The position numbers and the translations under genes are program-made. A stretch of DNA of 11,120 nucleotides, taken from NCBI GenBank assembly GCA_021828425.1, contig JAKARN010000029.1, positions 1 to 11,120 of the forward strand, given 5' to 3'. Below, piece by piece: positions 1-6,307 of the stretch (positions are counted from its first letter, which is position 1; each line of letters opens with the position of its first letter). Source of the stretch: Pseudomonadota bacterium (GTDB lineage Bacteria; Pseudomonadota; Gammaproteobacteria; JAKAQQ01). Under the pieces are notes generated by a model, which saw nothing but the letters and a program-made list of their open reading frames with translations, was not told the origin of the DNA and did not search any database.

Positions 1-320
1 CGATCTCCGATGCTGGCCAAGGCCTCTCCACGGAAACCCAGGCTTTGGATCGCACCCAGATCAGCGGCCGCGTGGATCTTGCTCGTGGCATGGGGCAGAA
101 CTGCCAGCGGCAACTCGCCGGGCGCAAGGCCACACCCGTCATCACGGACCCGGATCAGACGAATGCCGCCCCCCTCGAGTTCCACGGTAATTGACCGGGC
201 CCCGGCATCCAGACTGTTCTCTAGCAGTTCCTTGAGAATCGAAGCCGGTCGCTCGACCACTTCACCCGCCGCGATCTGCAAAACGAGCTCGGGTGGCAAA
301 ATCTCAATACCCATGGCCAT
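1..320 (-). CDS. mutL: DNA mismatch repair protein MutL, N-terminal part (cut by window edge)
   Basis: The first 106 codons of MutL, the mismatch-repair ATPase that links MutS recognition to strand incision; the rest lies beyond position 1. The visible part is the start of the GHKL ATPase domain. Residues 17-30 read [14 protein letters not shown], the conserved opening of the family. ENSLDAGA (34-41) holds the metal/ATP-binding Glu and Asn of motif I. DDGCGL (60-65) is motif II, HATSKI (77-82) is the lid region, and [10 protein letters not shown] (95-104) is motif III. Two ATG codons compete, at 320 and 314 (M1 and M3); I chose the first, but neither has a strong Shine-Dalgarno sequence. It follows amiB by 49 bp on the same strand, as in E. 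coli, so co-transcription is likely. The family assignment is secure; full length and intactness cannot be judged. Confidence 0.96.
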   Translation of the reverse strand, partial: MAMGIEILPPELVLQIAAGEVVERPASILKELLENSLDAGARSITVELEGGGIRLIRVRDDGCGLAPGELPLAVLPHATSKIHAAADLGAIQSLGFRGEALASIGD

Positions 321-333
321 AGTGTAACGCCAC

Positions 334-360
334 GGCCCCCGCCTGATGCCCGGCAGGGCC
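334..360. repeat. Inverted repeat between amiB and mutL
   Basis: GGCCCCCGCC (334-343) and GGCAGGGCC (352-360) can pair as an imperfect GC-rich stem (one G-T wobble and one bulged base) around an 8-nt loop. It nearly fills the gap between the amiB stop and the mutL start. No T-run follows it on either strand, so it is not a canonical intrinsic terminator. It could stabilise the amiB 3' end or lower mutL translation or read-through. That role is inference. Confidence 0.35.
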
Positions 361-369
361 CTTCCGTTC

Positions 370-1689
370 CTATCCTGCGCTTGTGGTGACGTCAGCCGGG
401 ATGGTCAGCACCTGTCCTGGGAAAAGGCGTGATCCGGGCAGATGGTTCAGGGCCTCGAGCCGCCGGACCGCCACATGGTACCGCTGTGCAATCCCATCCA
501 GCGTATCCCCGGACCGGACGACATAATGGTGCTGCGATTTCCCGCGGGCCTCGACCAGCAGCGCCCGTGTACGGTGGTTCTGGTACAGGTAGCGAAGGAT
601 TCCCTTGGCGATTGCCCGGGCAATACGTTCCCGGAACTGCGGATCGGCAAGTTCCCGGGCTTGCCAAGGATTGGAGATAAAACCACACTCAACCAGAACC
701 GAAGGCACCACGGGATCCCGCAAGACTGCAAAGTTGGCTTGTGCGACGTAGCTCCGGTGCAAGGGAACTTGGAATGCCGACATCCCGTGGATGAGATCAG
801 CGCCCAGCTTGAGACTCTGGTGGATGGTTGCCGACTGGGCCAGGTTCAGCAATACGGCGCGCAGGGTCGGACTCTTGTTTCTCAGATTCACCGAGTAGAC
901 GTGGCCGTAACGCGTCCGGACACTATTTTCGCTGTGGGCCAGCCAGCGGGCTTCAGCATCCGTCGCTCCATGCTGGGAAAGGGTAAAAACCGTAGAACCC
1001 TCGACTGCCCGGATGGGATAGGAATCCGCGTGAATGGCCACGAACAGGCTTCCATGCGCCCGCTCACAGATTTCCCGCCGCTGGCGCAAACCCACGTAGT
1101 AATCGCCGGTCCGCGTCATGACCACCCGCAGACCGGGGATTCCCCGGAGGAGCGCCCGGATATCGAGACCCACCGACAAGGTCACGATCTTTTCCATAAG
1201 CCCATTCGGGCCAATGGCACCGGAGTCGATTCCGCCGTGCCCCGGATCGAGACAGACCACGACACGGTGCAGACGAATCGGTAACCGTTTGAGGCTGATC
1301 ACCGGTCGGACCGCATCCCATGGCCGGAGGATCAGAACCAGTTGGCCGGGATGAGCCCCGGACTGGTAAAAGGACTGGGGAAGCACAGATTGGCGCAAAT
1401 CGAAAACCAGACGCAACATGTGGGTATGCTGGCCCATGCGGATATCCCGGACCAACCCCAGGCCAGCCGGCATCCGGAATGGACCCGGACGCGCACCGCG
1501 CAAATCCAAGACGAGCCGGTTGGGATCCCCCAGCGTGAAAAGAGTGTGATGGACCGGTTTCGACAGCTGGATGCGGATTTCTGTCGCCTGAAGACGGGTT
1601 TCCATGCGGATTCCACGAAGCCAAACCCGGCCCCAAACCGGATGCCCAGCCAGCGTGGCCACAAGCAAAAACCAGATTCCTTTTCGCAC
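370..1689 (-). CDS. amiB: N-acetylmuramoyl-L-alanine amidase, AmiB/AmiC type, with AMIN and LysM domains
   Basis: A periplasmic zinc amidase that cuts the bond between MurNAc and the stem peptide and helps daughter cells separate at division. The 439 residues begin with a signal peptide (MRK, then a hydrophobic stretch to about residue 20). An AMIN localisation domain follows (about 22-125). The Amidase_3 catalytic domain (about 143-370) shows zinc ligands H151 in LDPGHGG, E166 in MEKIVT and H220 in AIHAD, and the catalytic Glu E334 in LVECGF. A C-terminal LysM domain (388-431) should bind peptidoglycan. The segment around 240-290, ending in [10 protein letters not shown], sits where related amidases carry an autoinhibitory helix released by EnvC/NlpD-type activators. 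The start is GTG at 1689, the only frame position giving a proper signal peptide, with a weak ribosome binding site. The symbol amiB follows gene order (upstream of mutL); sequence alone would also allow amiC. Confidence 0.95.
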   Translation of the reverse strand: MRKGIWFLLVATLAGHPVWGRVWLRGIRMETRLQATEIRIQLSKPVHHTLFTLGDPNRLVLDLRGARPGPFRMPAGLGLVRDIRMGQHTHMLRLVFDLRQSVLPQSFYQSGAHPGQLVLILRPWDAVRPVISLKRLPIRLHRVVVCLDPGHGGIDSGAIGPNGLMEKIVTLSVGLDIRALLRGIPGLRVVMTRTGDYYVGLRQRREICERAHGSLFVAIHADSYPIRAVEGSTVFTLSQHGATDAEARWLAHSENSVRTRYGHVYSVNLRNKSPTLRAVLLNLAQSATIHQSLKLGADLIHGMSAFQVPLHRSYVAQANFAVLRDPVVPSVLVECGFISNPWQARELADPQFRERIARAIAKGILRYLYQNHRTRALLVEARGKSQHHYVVRSGDTLDGIAQRYHVAVRRLEALNHLPGSRLFPGQVLTIPADVTTSAG

Positions 1690-1824
1690 GAGCTTAAAAC
1701 CCGGGCATAACCTATGTCTAGCTAAGCATATCCAAAATTAATTATCAAGTATCTCATATGGATAACTGAATCACTTCATTAATAACTTTCGATTGGTATA
1801 TTTTTATTATTTAAAATCTTATAC
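1690..1824 (-). promoter_or_regulatory. AT-rich spacer between tsaE and amiB; possible amiB promoter region
   Basis: These 135 bp are only about 28 % GC by hand count, falling to about 25 % between 1711 and 1824, against roughly 60 % for the flanking genes. No gene, tRNA-like fold or repeat array is visible. On the minus strand GATAAT (complement of 1741-1746) resembles a -10 box and would give a 5' leader of about 44 nt before the amiB GTG, but I cannot find a convincing -35 at 16-18 bp. The composition fits an internal promoter or a site bound by a nucleoid protein. It separates nnr-tsaE from amiB-mutL, which otherwise look like one transcription unit. Confidence 0.3.
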
Positions 1825-2235
1825 TTATGAAATAGACAAACATCTCTCGTCCCGATCCGCTCCAAATGCGATCGTGATCACCCAGTCTGCCGGAGGCGTC
1901 GCAGCCCCTCCCCTTTCCGGCCATTCGATCAGAAGAAGTGCACTTCCCCAAAAGTCCAGCAAACCCGTATTCGGGAGTTCTTCCGCCCCTCCGATACGGA
2001 ACAGGTCGGCGTGAACCAGCATCGCCCCATCCCGTTCATAGCACTCAAGGATCGTAAAGGTTGGGCTGCGGATCCTCCCGTCGATTCCGAGATGACGGAG
2101 CCAATAGCGGACCAACGTCGTTTTTCCCACCCCCAACGGTCCTTGAAGGTAGACCACCCGGGGGCTTAAGCCCGCCATTCTGGCCAGACGGCCGGCCAGA
2201 CGGTCCATTGTTTTCAAGTTTTTAATTCTGATCAT
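1825..2235 (-). CDS. tsaE: tRNA N6-adenosine threonylcarbamoyltransferase complex ATPase TsaE
   Basis: A 136-residue P-loop ATPase that works with TsaB and TsaD to make the universal t6A modification at position 37 of ANN-decoding tRNAs; TsaE resets the complex between rounds. GPLGVGKT (32-39) is the Walker A loop, SPTFTI (57-62) the conserved switch segment, HADLFR (75-80) the HxDLYR motif and IEWPE (103-107) the family signature. The start ATG at 2235 lies inside the end of nnr: the two genes overlap by 14 nt in different frames, which suggests translational coupling and explains why no clear Shine-Dalgarno sequence is present. A more upstream ATG (2319) would add 28 residues that are just nnr read out of frame, so I rejected it. 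The length is slightly shorter than E. coli TsaE because the C-terminal tail is brief. Confidence 0.95.
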   Translation of the reverse strand: MIRIKNLKTMDRLAGRLARMAGLSPRVVYLQGPLGVGKTTLVRYWLRHLGIDGRIRSPTFTILECYERDGAMLVHADLFRIGGAEELPNTGLLDFWGSALLLIEWPERGGAATPPADWVITIAFGADRDERCLSIS

Positions 2236-3769
2236 ATTTCGTATGGCAGGGGCCCGGAACGGGGTTGACCCAGGCTTGCACGTGCGGAAGGAGGTCGGTG
2301 GCCATAAGCCCCCGTTCACCTCTCACCCGAGCCGCCCGGTCACCCGCCAGTGCATGCACCAAAACACCCATGGAGGCCGCCTGTTCCAGCGGCAGCTTCT
2401 GAGCTGCCAGTCCTCCAATGAGCCCCGCCAAGAGGTCACCCATGCCACCGCTGGCCATCCCGGGATTTCCGTAGGGACAGACACGGAGGATGGAGCCCGA
2501 AATCAGGCTTCCTGCGCCCTTGAGGACCGCGACCGCACCGTAGCGTTCAGCCAATCGACTGCAGGCGGAAAACCGGTCGCCCTGTATCGTCGGGATCGAA
2601 AGCCCGAGAAGGCGTGCCGCCTCCCCTGGATGTGGCGTGAGGATCCAGTGATCCCGGACCCTGGGGGAGCGTGCCAGCCAGTTCAATCCGTCTGCATCCA
2701 CCACGATCGGACCGGGCCAGTTCATCATCTGCTCACACAGGAGACGGCCCCAGTCCTCCTGGCCCGCCCCACAGCCCACCACCGCGACATCCGCCCGCTC
2801 CAGCAGGTGCTCCGGAACCTCACCCGTCTCGGAGCCGTAGATCATGGCTTCGGGACGGGCGGCCAGCCATCCCGCGACATGTTCAGGGTGGGTCACCACC
2901 GAAACCAACCCGGCACCCGCCCGGAGGGCACCTTCGGCCGCCAGCCGGATGGCACCTCCCATACCCGGCCCCCCACCCGCAATCAACAGACGGCCGTAAT
3001 CCCCCTTTTGAGAGACCCGTTGCCGCGCCGGCAGCGAAATGCTCAACTCTTCCTCCACCAGCAGGGAGGCACCCGGTGCCTCGCGTGACCCGACGGAATC
3101 GGGCACCCTGAGGTCATCCAGCACTAAATCGCAACCCACCTGATTTGCAGCCTCACCAGTAAACAGGCCACGTTTCCAGCACAGAAAAGTCAAAGTCGAA
3201 GTCGCACAAACCGCACTACCCGCCCCGCCGGGTACGGATCCCGTCCCGGCATCTAGTCCAGAGGGAATATCGAGGGAAAGAATGGGCACACCGGACCGGT
3301 TGAGGAAACGAATAGCTTCAAGCGTGGCCCCTTCAGGCGGACGATTCATCCCAATTCCCAACAATCCATCCACCCACAGCTCGGGTTTGTGGGTGGCAGC
3401 TTCCGCGTGGGGTTCGATCCGGACGGGTTGCGATTTCAAGCGAGACCACATTGTCCGGGCAGGTTCGGAACGGATCGGGCCGGTCAAGAATACTTTCACC
3501 TCATATCCCTCCCCCTGCGCCAGCCTGGCCAGGACCAACCCATCGCCTCCGTTATTGCCGGTACCCGTGAGGATCCCGATTCGCCGGATCGCCGGCCAGC
3601 GTTCTCGGATCCACAGCAGTGAAGCTTCCCCTGCCCGTTCCATGAGGTGCTCGGGGTCAAGCCCGTACGCCTTTTGAACCCACGCTTCGAGCGCCCGAGC
3701 CTCGCTGGGGGAAAACAGCTGCGCAACGGCCCCAGAACCCGCATCTGAACATTGCATCCGGTTTGGCAT
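2222..3769 (-). CDS. nnr: Bifunctional NAD(P)H-hydrate epimerase / ADP-dependent NAD(P)H-hydrate dehydratase
   Basis: A metabolite-repair enzyme that rescues NADH and NADPH damaged by hydration. The N-terminal half interconverts the R and S hydrates; the C-terminal half dehydrates the S form using ADP. In the epimerase domain (about 15-235) I see GTGNNGGDG (69-77), VDGLLGIG (133-140) and LDIPSGLDAG (166-175). In the ribokinase-like dehydratase domain (about 240-500) I see QKGDYGRLLIAGGG (254-267), VDADGLNWLA (357-366), TPHPGEAARLL (378-388), VLKGAGS (415-421) and GNPGMASGGMGD (434-445). The 515 residues match the usual two-domain length. The ATG at 3769 has GGAAG seven bases upstream; an ATG four codons later is possible. 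It leads the nnr-tsaE-amiB-mutL series and is divergent from queG, as in E. coli. Confidence 0.96.
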   Translation of the reverse strand: MPNRMQCSDAGSGAVAQLFSPSEARALEAWVQKAYGLDPEHLMERAGEASLLWIRERWPAIRRIGILTGTGNNGGDGLVLARLAQGEGYEVKVFLTGPIRSEPARTMWSRLKSQPVRIEPHAEAATHKPELWVDGLLGIGMNRPPEGATLEAIRFLNRSGVPILSLDIPSGLDAGTGSVPGGAGSAVCATSTLTFLCWKRGLFTGEAANQVGCDLVLDDLRVPDSVGSREAPGASLLVEEELSISLPARQRVSQKGDYGRLLIAGGGPGMGGAIRLAAEGALRAGAGLVSVVTHPEHVAGWLAARPEAMIYGSETGEVPEHLLERADVAVVGCGAGQEDWGRLLCEQMMNWPGPIVVDADGLNWLARSPRVRDHWILTPHPGEAARLLGLSIPTIQGDRFSACSRLAERYGAVAVLKGAGSLISGSILRVCPYGNPGMASGGMGDLLAGLIGGLAAQKLPLEQAASMGVLVHALAGDRAARVRGERGLMATDLLPHVQAWVNPVPGPCHTKYDQN

Positions 3770-3835
3770 CCAGCAACTTCCAGGGTGGATAGGCCGGCAC
3801 CCGACCGTCTGCTAGCATACTGGATACCTCGTGAT
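3770..3835. promoter_or_regulatory. Divergent nnr / queG promoter region
   Basis: This short gap should hold start signals for both nnr (minus) and queG (plus). An 8-bp palindrome TGCTAGCA (3810-3817) gives overlapping -10-like elements: TAGCAT (3813-3818) on the plus strand, preceded by an extended-type TG, and TATGCT (complement of 3814-3819) on the minus strand. Neither has a convincing -35 box, so the call rests on gene layout more than on sequence. Confidence 0.3.
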
Positions 3836-4945
3836 TTGACGAATCCGGAGACCTCGATCCCTCGACTTCCCCAACCCGATGATCCCTCCCCATCCGAACC
3901 GTGGCGCGTGGTCCTTGAAGAGGGCGCTCGTCGACAGGGTTTTTCGGCCGTCGGGGTTTCACGTCCGCAACTGCCGATCGCCGCCCACCGGTTGAACCAG
4001 TGGCTTGAGCTTGGCTACCACGGCACAATGACCTATCTCTCGAGATACGGTCTGGATCGCGCAAACCCGGCCCGATGGTTACCGGATACCGCTCGGGTCA
4101 TTTCGGTCGCCTGTGATTACGGAAAGCCGGATTCGAATCGGGCCCGACTGTTGCTGGAGCCGGCACGAGCCTACATTGCCCAGTATGCCCTGGGGCGGGA
4201 TTACCACCGGGTGATGCGAAAAAAACTGAGGCGGCTGGCAGAAGAACTGGCCCGGCATGGAGCTTCGCACGGCTACCGGGTTTTTGTGGACTCGGGTCCC
4301 GTCATGGAAAAGCCGCTGGCGCAAAATGCCGGTTTGGGCTGGATCGGGAAACATACCAACCTGATTGCCCCCAACGCCGGTTCCTATTTCTTTCTGGGTG
4401 AGATCCTGACGACTCTGCCTCTCGCTCCGGATATGCCGGGCATCGATCATTGTGGCCGTTGCAGGGCCTGCCTCGAGGTCTGCCCGACACGCGCCATCGT
4501 GAAACCGTACCAACTCGACGCACGGCGGTGTATTTCCTACCTCACCATCGAGAACCGGGGCCCCATCCCCGTCGAGTTACGGCCACTGATCGGGAACCGG
4601 ATCTTTGGGTGTGATGACTGCCAGCTGATCTGCCCGATGAACAAGTTCGCCCGGAAGCACACCATCCCGGAGTTTGCTCCAAGAACCGACCTTCTGGCTC
4701 CGGAGCTGGCCATGCTGATGAAATGGAGCGCGACTGAGTTCGATGAAAAGACACGCGGGAGCGCCTTGCGACGGGCGGGTTATCCCGGCTGGCTGAGAAA
4801 CGTGGCCGTTGCCTTGGGGAACGCCCCCGGCACGCCGGCGGTCCTGTCCGCTCTGTCCGGACAGGCAGACCATCCGGATCCCATGGTCCGTGAGCATGTG
4901 GCCTGGGCCCTTTCCCGGCATCGGACTCCCAGTCCTTCGCCGTGA
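3836..4945 (+). CDS. queG: Epoxyqueuosine reductase QueG
   Basis: This enzyme performs the last step of queuosine synthesis, reducing epoxyqueuosine to queuosine at the wobble base of GUN-anticodon tRNAs, using cobalamin and two 4Fe-4S clusters. With the chosen start it has 369 residues. VDSGPVMEKPLA (151-162) contains the proposed catalytic Asp152, and the next stretch (GLGWIGKHTNL) is a family signature. Cluster cysteines are C206, C209, C212 and C216, then C232 in CISYLTIE, and C259, C262 and C266 in GCDDCQLICP. The last 60 or so residues look like HEAT repeats that bind tRNA. The start is uncertain: no ATG is available, and TTG 3836, GTG 3785 and TTG 3752 are all in frame. The latter two add residues unlike the family and would crowd or overlap divergent nnr. 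The family call is secure. Confidence 0.94.
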   Translation: MTNPETSIPRLPQPDDPSPSEPWRVVLEEGARRQGFSAVGVSRPQLPIAAHRLNQWLELGYHGTMTYLSRYGLDRANPARWLPDTARVISVACDYGKPDSNRARLLLEPARAYIAQYALGRDYHRVMRKKLRRLAEELARHGASHGYRVFVDSGPVMEKPLAQNAGLGWIGKHTNLIAPNAGSYFFLGEILTTLPLAPDMPGIDHCGRCRACLEVCPTRAIVKPYQLDARRCISYLTIENRGPIPVELRPLIGNRIFGCDDCQLICPMNKFARKHTIPEFAPRTDLLAPELAMLMKWSATEFDEKTRGSALRRAGYPGWLRNVAVALGNAPGTPAVLSALSGQADHPDPMVREHVAWALSRHRTPSPSP

Positions 4946-4979
4946 ATCACGGACCGGAGTCCCGTGCCAGGGTCGGGAT

Positions 4980-5008
4980 TTGCGGGGCCAGCGGATTTTT
5001 GATATTTT
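4980..5008 (+). promoter_or_regulatory. Likely promoter of the DoxX-family gene
   Basis: TTGCGG (4980-4985) and TATTTT (5003-5008) are separated by 17 bp, the optimal sigma70 spacing, although each hexamer matches consensus only partly. The predicted start near 5015 gives a leader of about 30 nt before the ATG at 5045. AGGAAGGA (5032-5039), five bases before that ATG, is a strong Shine-Dalgarno sequence. Confidence 0.35.
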
Positions 5009-5044
5009 TCTACTCCTTGCGTGCCTCTCACAGGAAGGATTTCC

Positions 5045-5383
5045 ATGCGTAATACCTTGCGGGTTGCGGGCCGGATCCTACTGGCCCAGATCTTCATCAT
5101 CTCTGCGATTCAGAAGATCATCGATTTCAACGGGATGAAGGCCTTCATGGCGGCCCATGGTCTTGCCTCTTGGCTGTTACCCTTCGTCATCGCATTGGAG
5201 CTGGGTGGGGGTCTCATGATCCTGGCCGGCCGGGGCATGCGCATCGCGGCCTTTGTGCTCGCCTTGTTTAGTATCGCGGCAGCCGTGATTTTCCACCTGG
5301 ACTTCACCAACCCCACCCAGGTCATCCTGCTCATGAGCGATCTGGCATTTTCAGGGGGGCTTTTGGTTCTGGCCAGTACCTAA
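5045..5383 (+). CDS. DoxX-family small integral membrane protein
   Basis: A 112-residue, very hydrophobic protein with four predicted membrane segments (about 9-27, 43-61, 66-84 and 92-110). The opening, GRILLAQIFIISAIQKIIDF at 9-28, is typical of the DoxX/YphA/YqjF group. The family takes its name from a thiosulfate:quinone oxidoreductase subunit of Acidianus, but most bacterial members have no proven function and some are linked to redox or oxidative stress. No catalytic residues are evident. The ATG at 5045 is fixed by an excellent ribosome binding site; a GTG at 5021 in the same frame would lie upstream of it. The gene is 99 bp downstream of queG and probably transcribed alone. Its stop codon overlaps that of convergent fnr. 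The family call is good; the function is unknown. Confidence 0.85.
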   Translation: MRNTLRVAGRILLAQIFIISAIQKIIDFNGMKAFMAAHGLASWLLPFVIALELGGGLMILAGRGMRIAAFVLALFSIAAAVIFHLDFTNPTQVILLMSDLAFSGGLLVLAST

Positions 5384-6189
5384 ATCCTGCCGCTGGGAGA
5401 GGATCCAGCTTCCGCGAAAAATCCGGAAGCTGCGGATTCGGCTGGATCCGGACCGCTCGCAATCCTCAGGAGCTCGGGGAGATCGGTCAGGTTCAGGTGG
5501 CGACGTTCTACCTCGATCAATCCGCGCTTTCTGAAATTCGAGAATAACCGACTCACCGTTTCAAGCTGGAGCCCGAGATAACTGCCGATTTCCTCGCGTG
5601 ACATGCGCAGGTAGAACGAAGAGGGAGAATATCCACGGATCTGGTACCGTTCCGAGAGATCCAGCAAGAACACAGCCAAGCGTTGCTCCGCCGTCTTGCA
5701 GGCTAAAACACGCATGATCTGGTGATCGCGCTGGATTTCCCGACTCAGGATCTGGTGAAAACGTTTCTGCAGGGCAGGCAGTTCACGGCCCAGGGCTTCA
5801 AGATCCTCAAAAGACACCTCGCAGACCTCACTATCTTCGAGCGCAATCGCCTCGCAGGTATGTCCCCCACCCGCGATGCCATCCAGTCCAAGGAGTTCCC
5901 CGGCCATGTGAAAGCCGAAAACCCGGGATGAACCGGAACTTTCCGGATCACAGGTCTTGAAAAAACCCACGCGAACGGCATAGAGGGCACGACAAACCGT
6001 TCCGGCGTGATAGAGTGCCTCGTGTTTCCGGATCTTGCGCCGGCGCCGAACGATCGCATCAATCCGTTCAATTTCCGCAGCCGAGAGACCGAGAGGCAGG
6101 CACAGTTCCACCAAGCCGCAGGTCGAACAAGCCGCTCTCAGGCTTTCCAGGCTGAAAGCGGGATTGGCACTGTCAATACGGGCGGCCAT
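5380..6189 (-). CDS. fnr: FNR-type oxygen-sensing transcriptional regulator (Crp/Fnr family)
   Basis: A 269-residue activator/repressor of anaerobic genes that senses oxygen through a 4Fe-4S cluster controlling dimerisation. Ligand cysteines C21, C24 and C30 have the FNR spacing CX2CX5C, and the fourth, C123 in SEVCEVSF, aligns with E. coli C122. The cyclic-nucleotide-binding-like sensor fold covers about 45-150, a dimer helix about 150-175, and the winged helix about 200-250. The recognition helix has ETVSR, equivalent to the E-xx-SR of FNR that reads TTGAT-N4-ATCAA. A tail of about 20 residues follows the usual end. ATG at 6189 is chosen because GGAGGGGA lies seven bases upstream; a TTG at 6240 would start inside the FNR box. 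Three further cysteines (C66, C80, C112) are unusual. It is divergent from hemN and probably controls it and itself. Confidence 0.95.
   Translation of the reverse strand: MAARIDSANPAFSLESLRAACSTCGLVELCLPLGLSAAEIERIDAIVRRRRKIRKHEALYHAGTVCRALYAVRVGFFKTCDPESSGSSRVFGFHMAGELLGLDGIAGGGHTCEAIALEDSEVCEVSFEDLEALGRELPALQKRFHQILSREIQRDHQIMRVLACKTAEQRLAVFLLDLSERYQIRGYSPSSFYLRMSREEIGSYLGLQLETVSRLFSNFRKRGLIEVERRHLNLTDLPELLRIASGPDPAESAASGFFAEAGSSPSGRI
5406..5432. repeat. Perfect 9-bp inverted repeat at the doxX / fnr convergence
   Basis: CAGCTTCCG (5406-5414) and CGGAAGCTG (5424-5432) pair perfectly around a 9-nt AT-rich loop. The hairpin lies inside the last codons of fnr and about 22 nt past the doxX-family stop, so the plus-strand transcript could use it as a 3' end signal. 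No T-run follows on either strand, so this is a terminator-like or RNA-stabilising hairpin rather than a canonical terminator. Confidence 0.45.
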
Positions 6190-6226
6190 CGAACATTCCC
6201 CTCCGGCCTGACACTGAACCCAAACT

Positions 6227-6240
6227 TTGATGCGGGTCAA
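6227..6240. promoter_or_regulatory. FNR/ANR binding site between fnr and hemN
   Basis: TTGATGCGGGTCAA matches the FNR consensus TTGAT-N4-ATCAA at 9 of 10 half-site positions. Its centre (6233.5) is exactly 41.5 bp before the start predicted from the hemN -10 element, the standard position for FNR-dependent activation. For fnr on the other strand, a -10-like TAATAT (complement of 6248-6253) would place the start at about 6241, directly beside the box, so binding there should repress. The site and spacing are seen; regulation is inferred. Confidence 0.8.
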
Positions 6241-6262
6241 CCTCAGGATATTACCACGAACC

Positions 6263-6268
6263 TAGCAT
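6263..6268 (+). promoter_or_regulatory. -10 element of the hemN promoter
   Basis: TAGCAT matches TATAAT at four positions, including the key first, second and last bases. It would start transcription near 6275, leaving a leader of about 33 nt. No good -35 hexamer is present; the FNR box lies where one would be expected, as in other activator-dependent promoters. Confidence 0.5.
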
Positions 6269-6307
6269 CAGGAATACAATTAACCGGTTTACCCGCATGG
6301 AACTTGC

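Noticed and set aside
442..1284. Long plus-strand open frame of 280 codons opposite amiB
   Set aside because: It is the mirror of a secure gene with catalytic motifs; its translation is rich in Pro, Arg and Gly, shows no family motif, and has no ribosome binding site.
2236..2319. Upstream ATG for tsaE adding 28 residues
   Set aside because: The added residues are the end of nnr in another frame; homologues begin near the ATG at 2235.
2243..3088. Plus-strand open frame opposite nnr
   Set aside because: It lies entirely within the well-supported dehydratase domain of nnr and resembles no protein.
4948..4966. Hairpin after queG as an intrinsic terminator
   Set aside because: The seven paired bases include a bulge and no T-run follows.
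5021..5044. Upstream GTG for the DoxX-family gene
   Set aside because: The AGGAAGGA ribosome binding site lies downstream of it and is correctly spaced for the ATG at 5045.
6190..6240. Upstream TTG start for fnr adding 17 residues
   Set aside because: It would begin inside the FNR box and include the strong Shine-Dalgarno sequence that fits the ATG at 6189.
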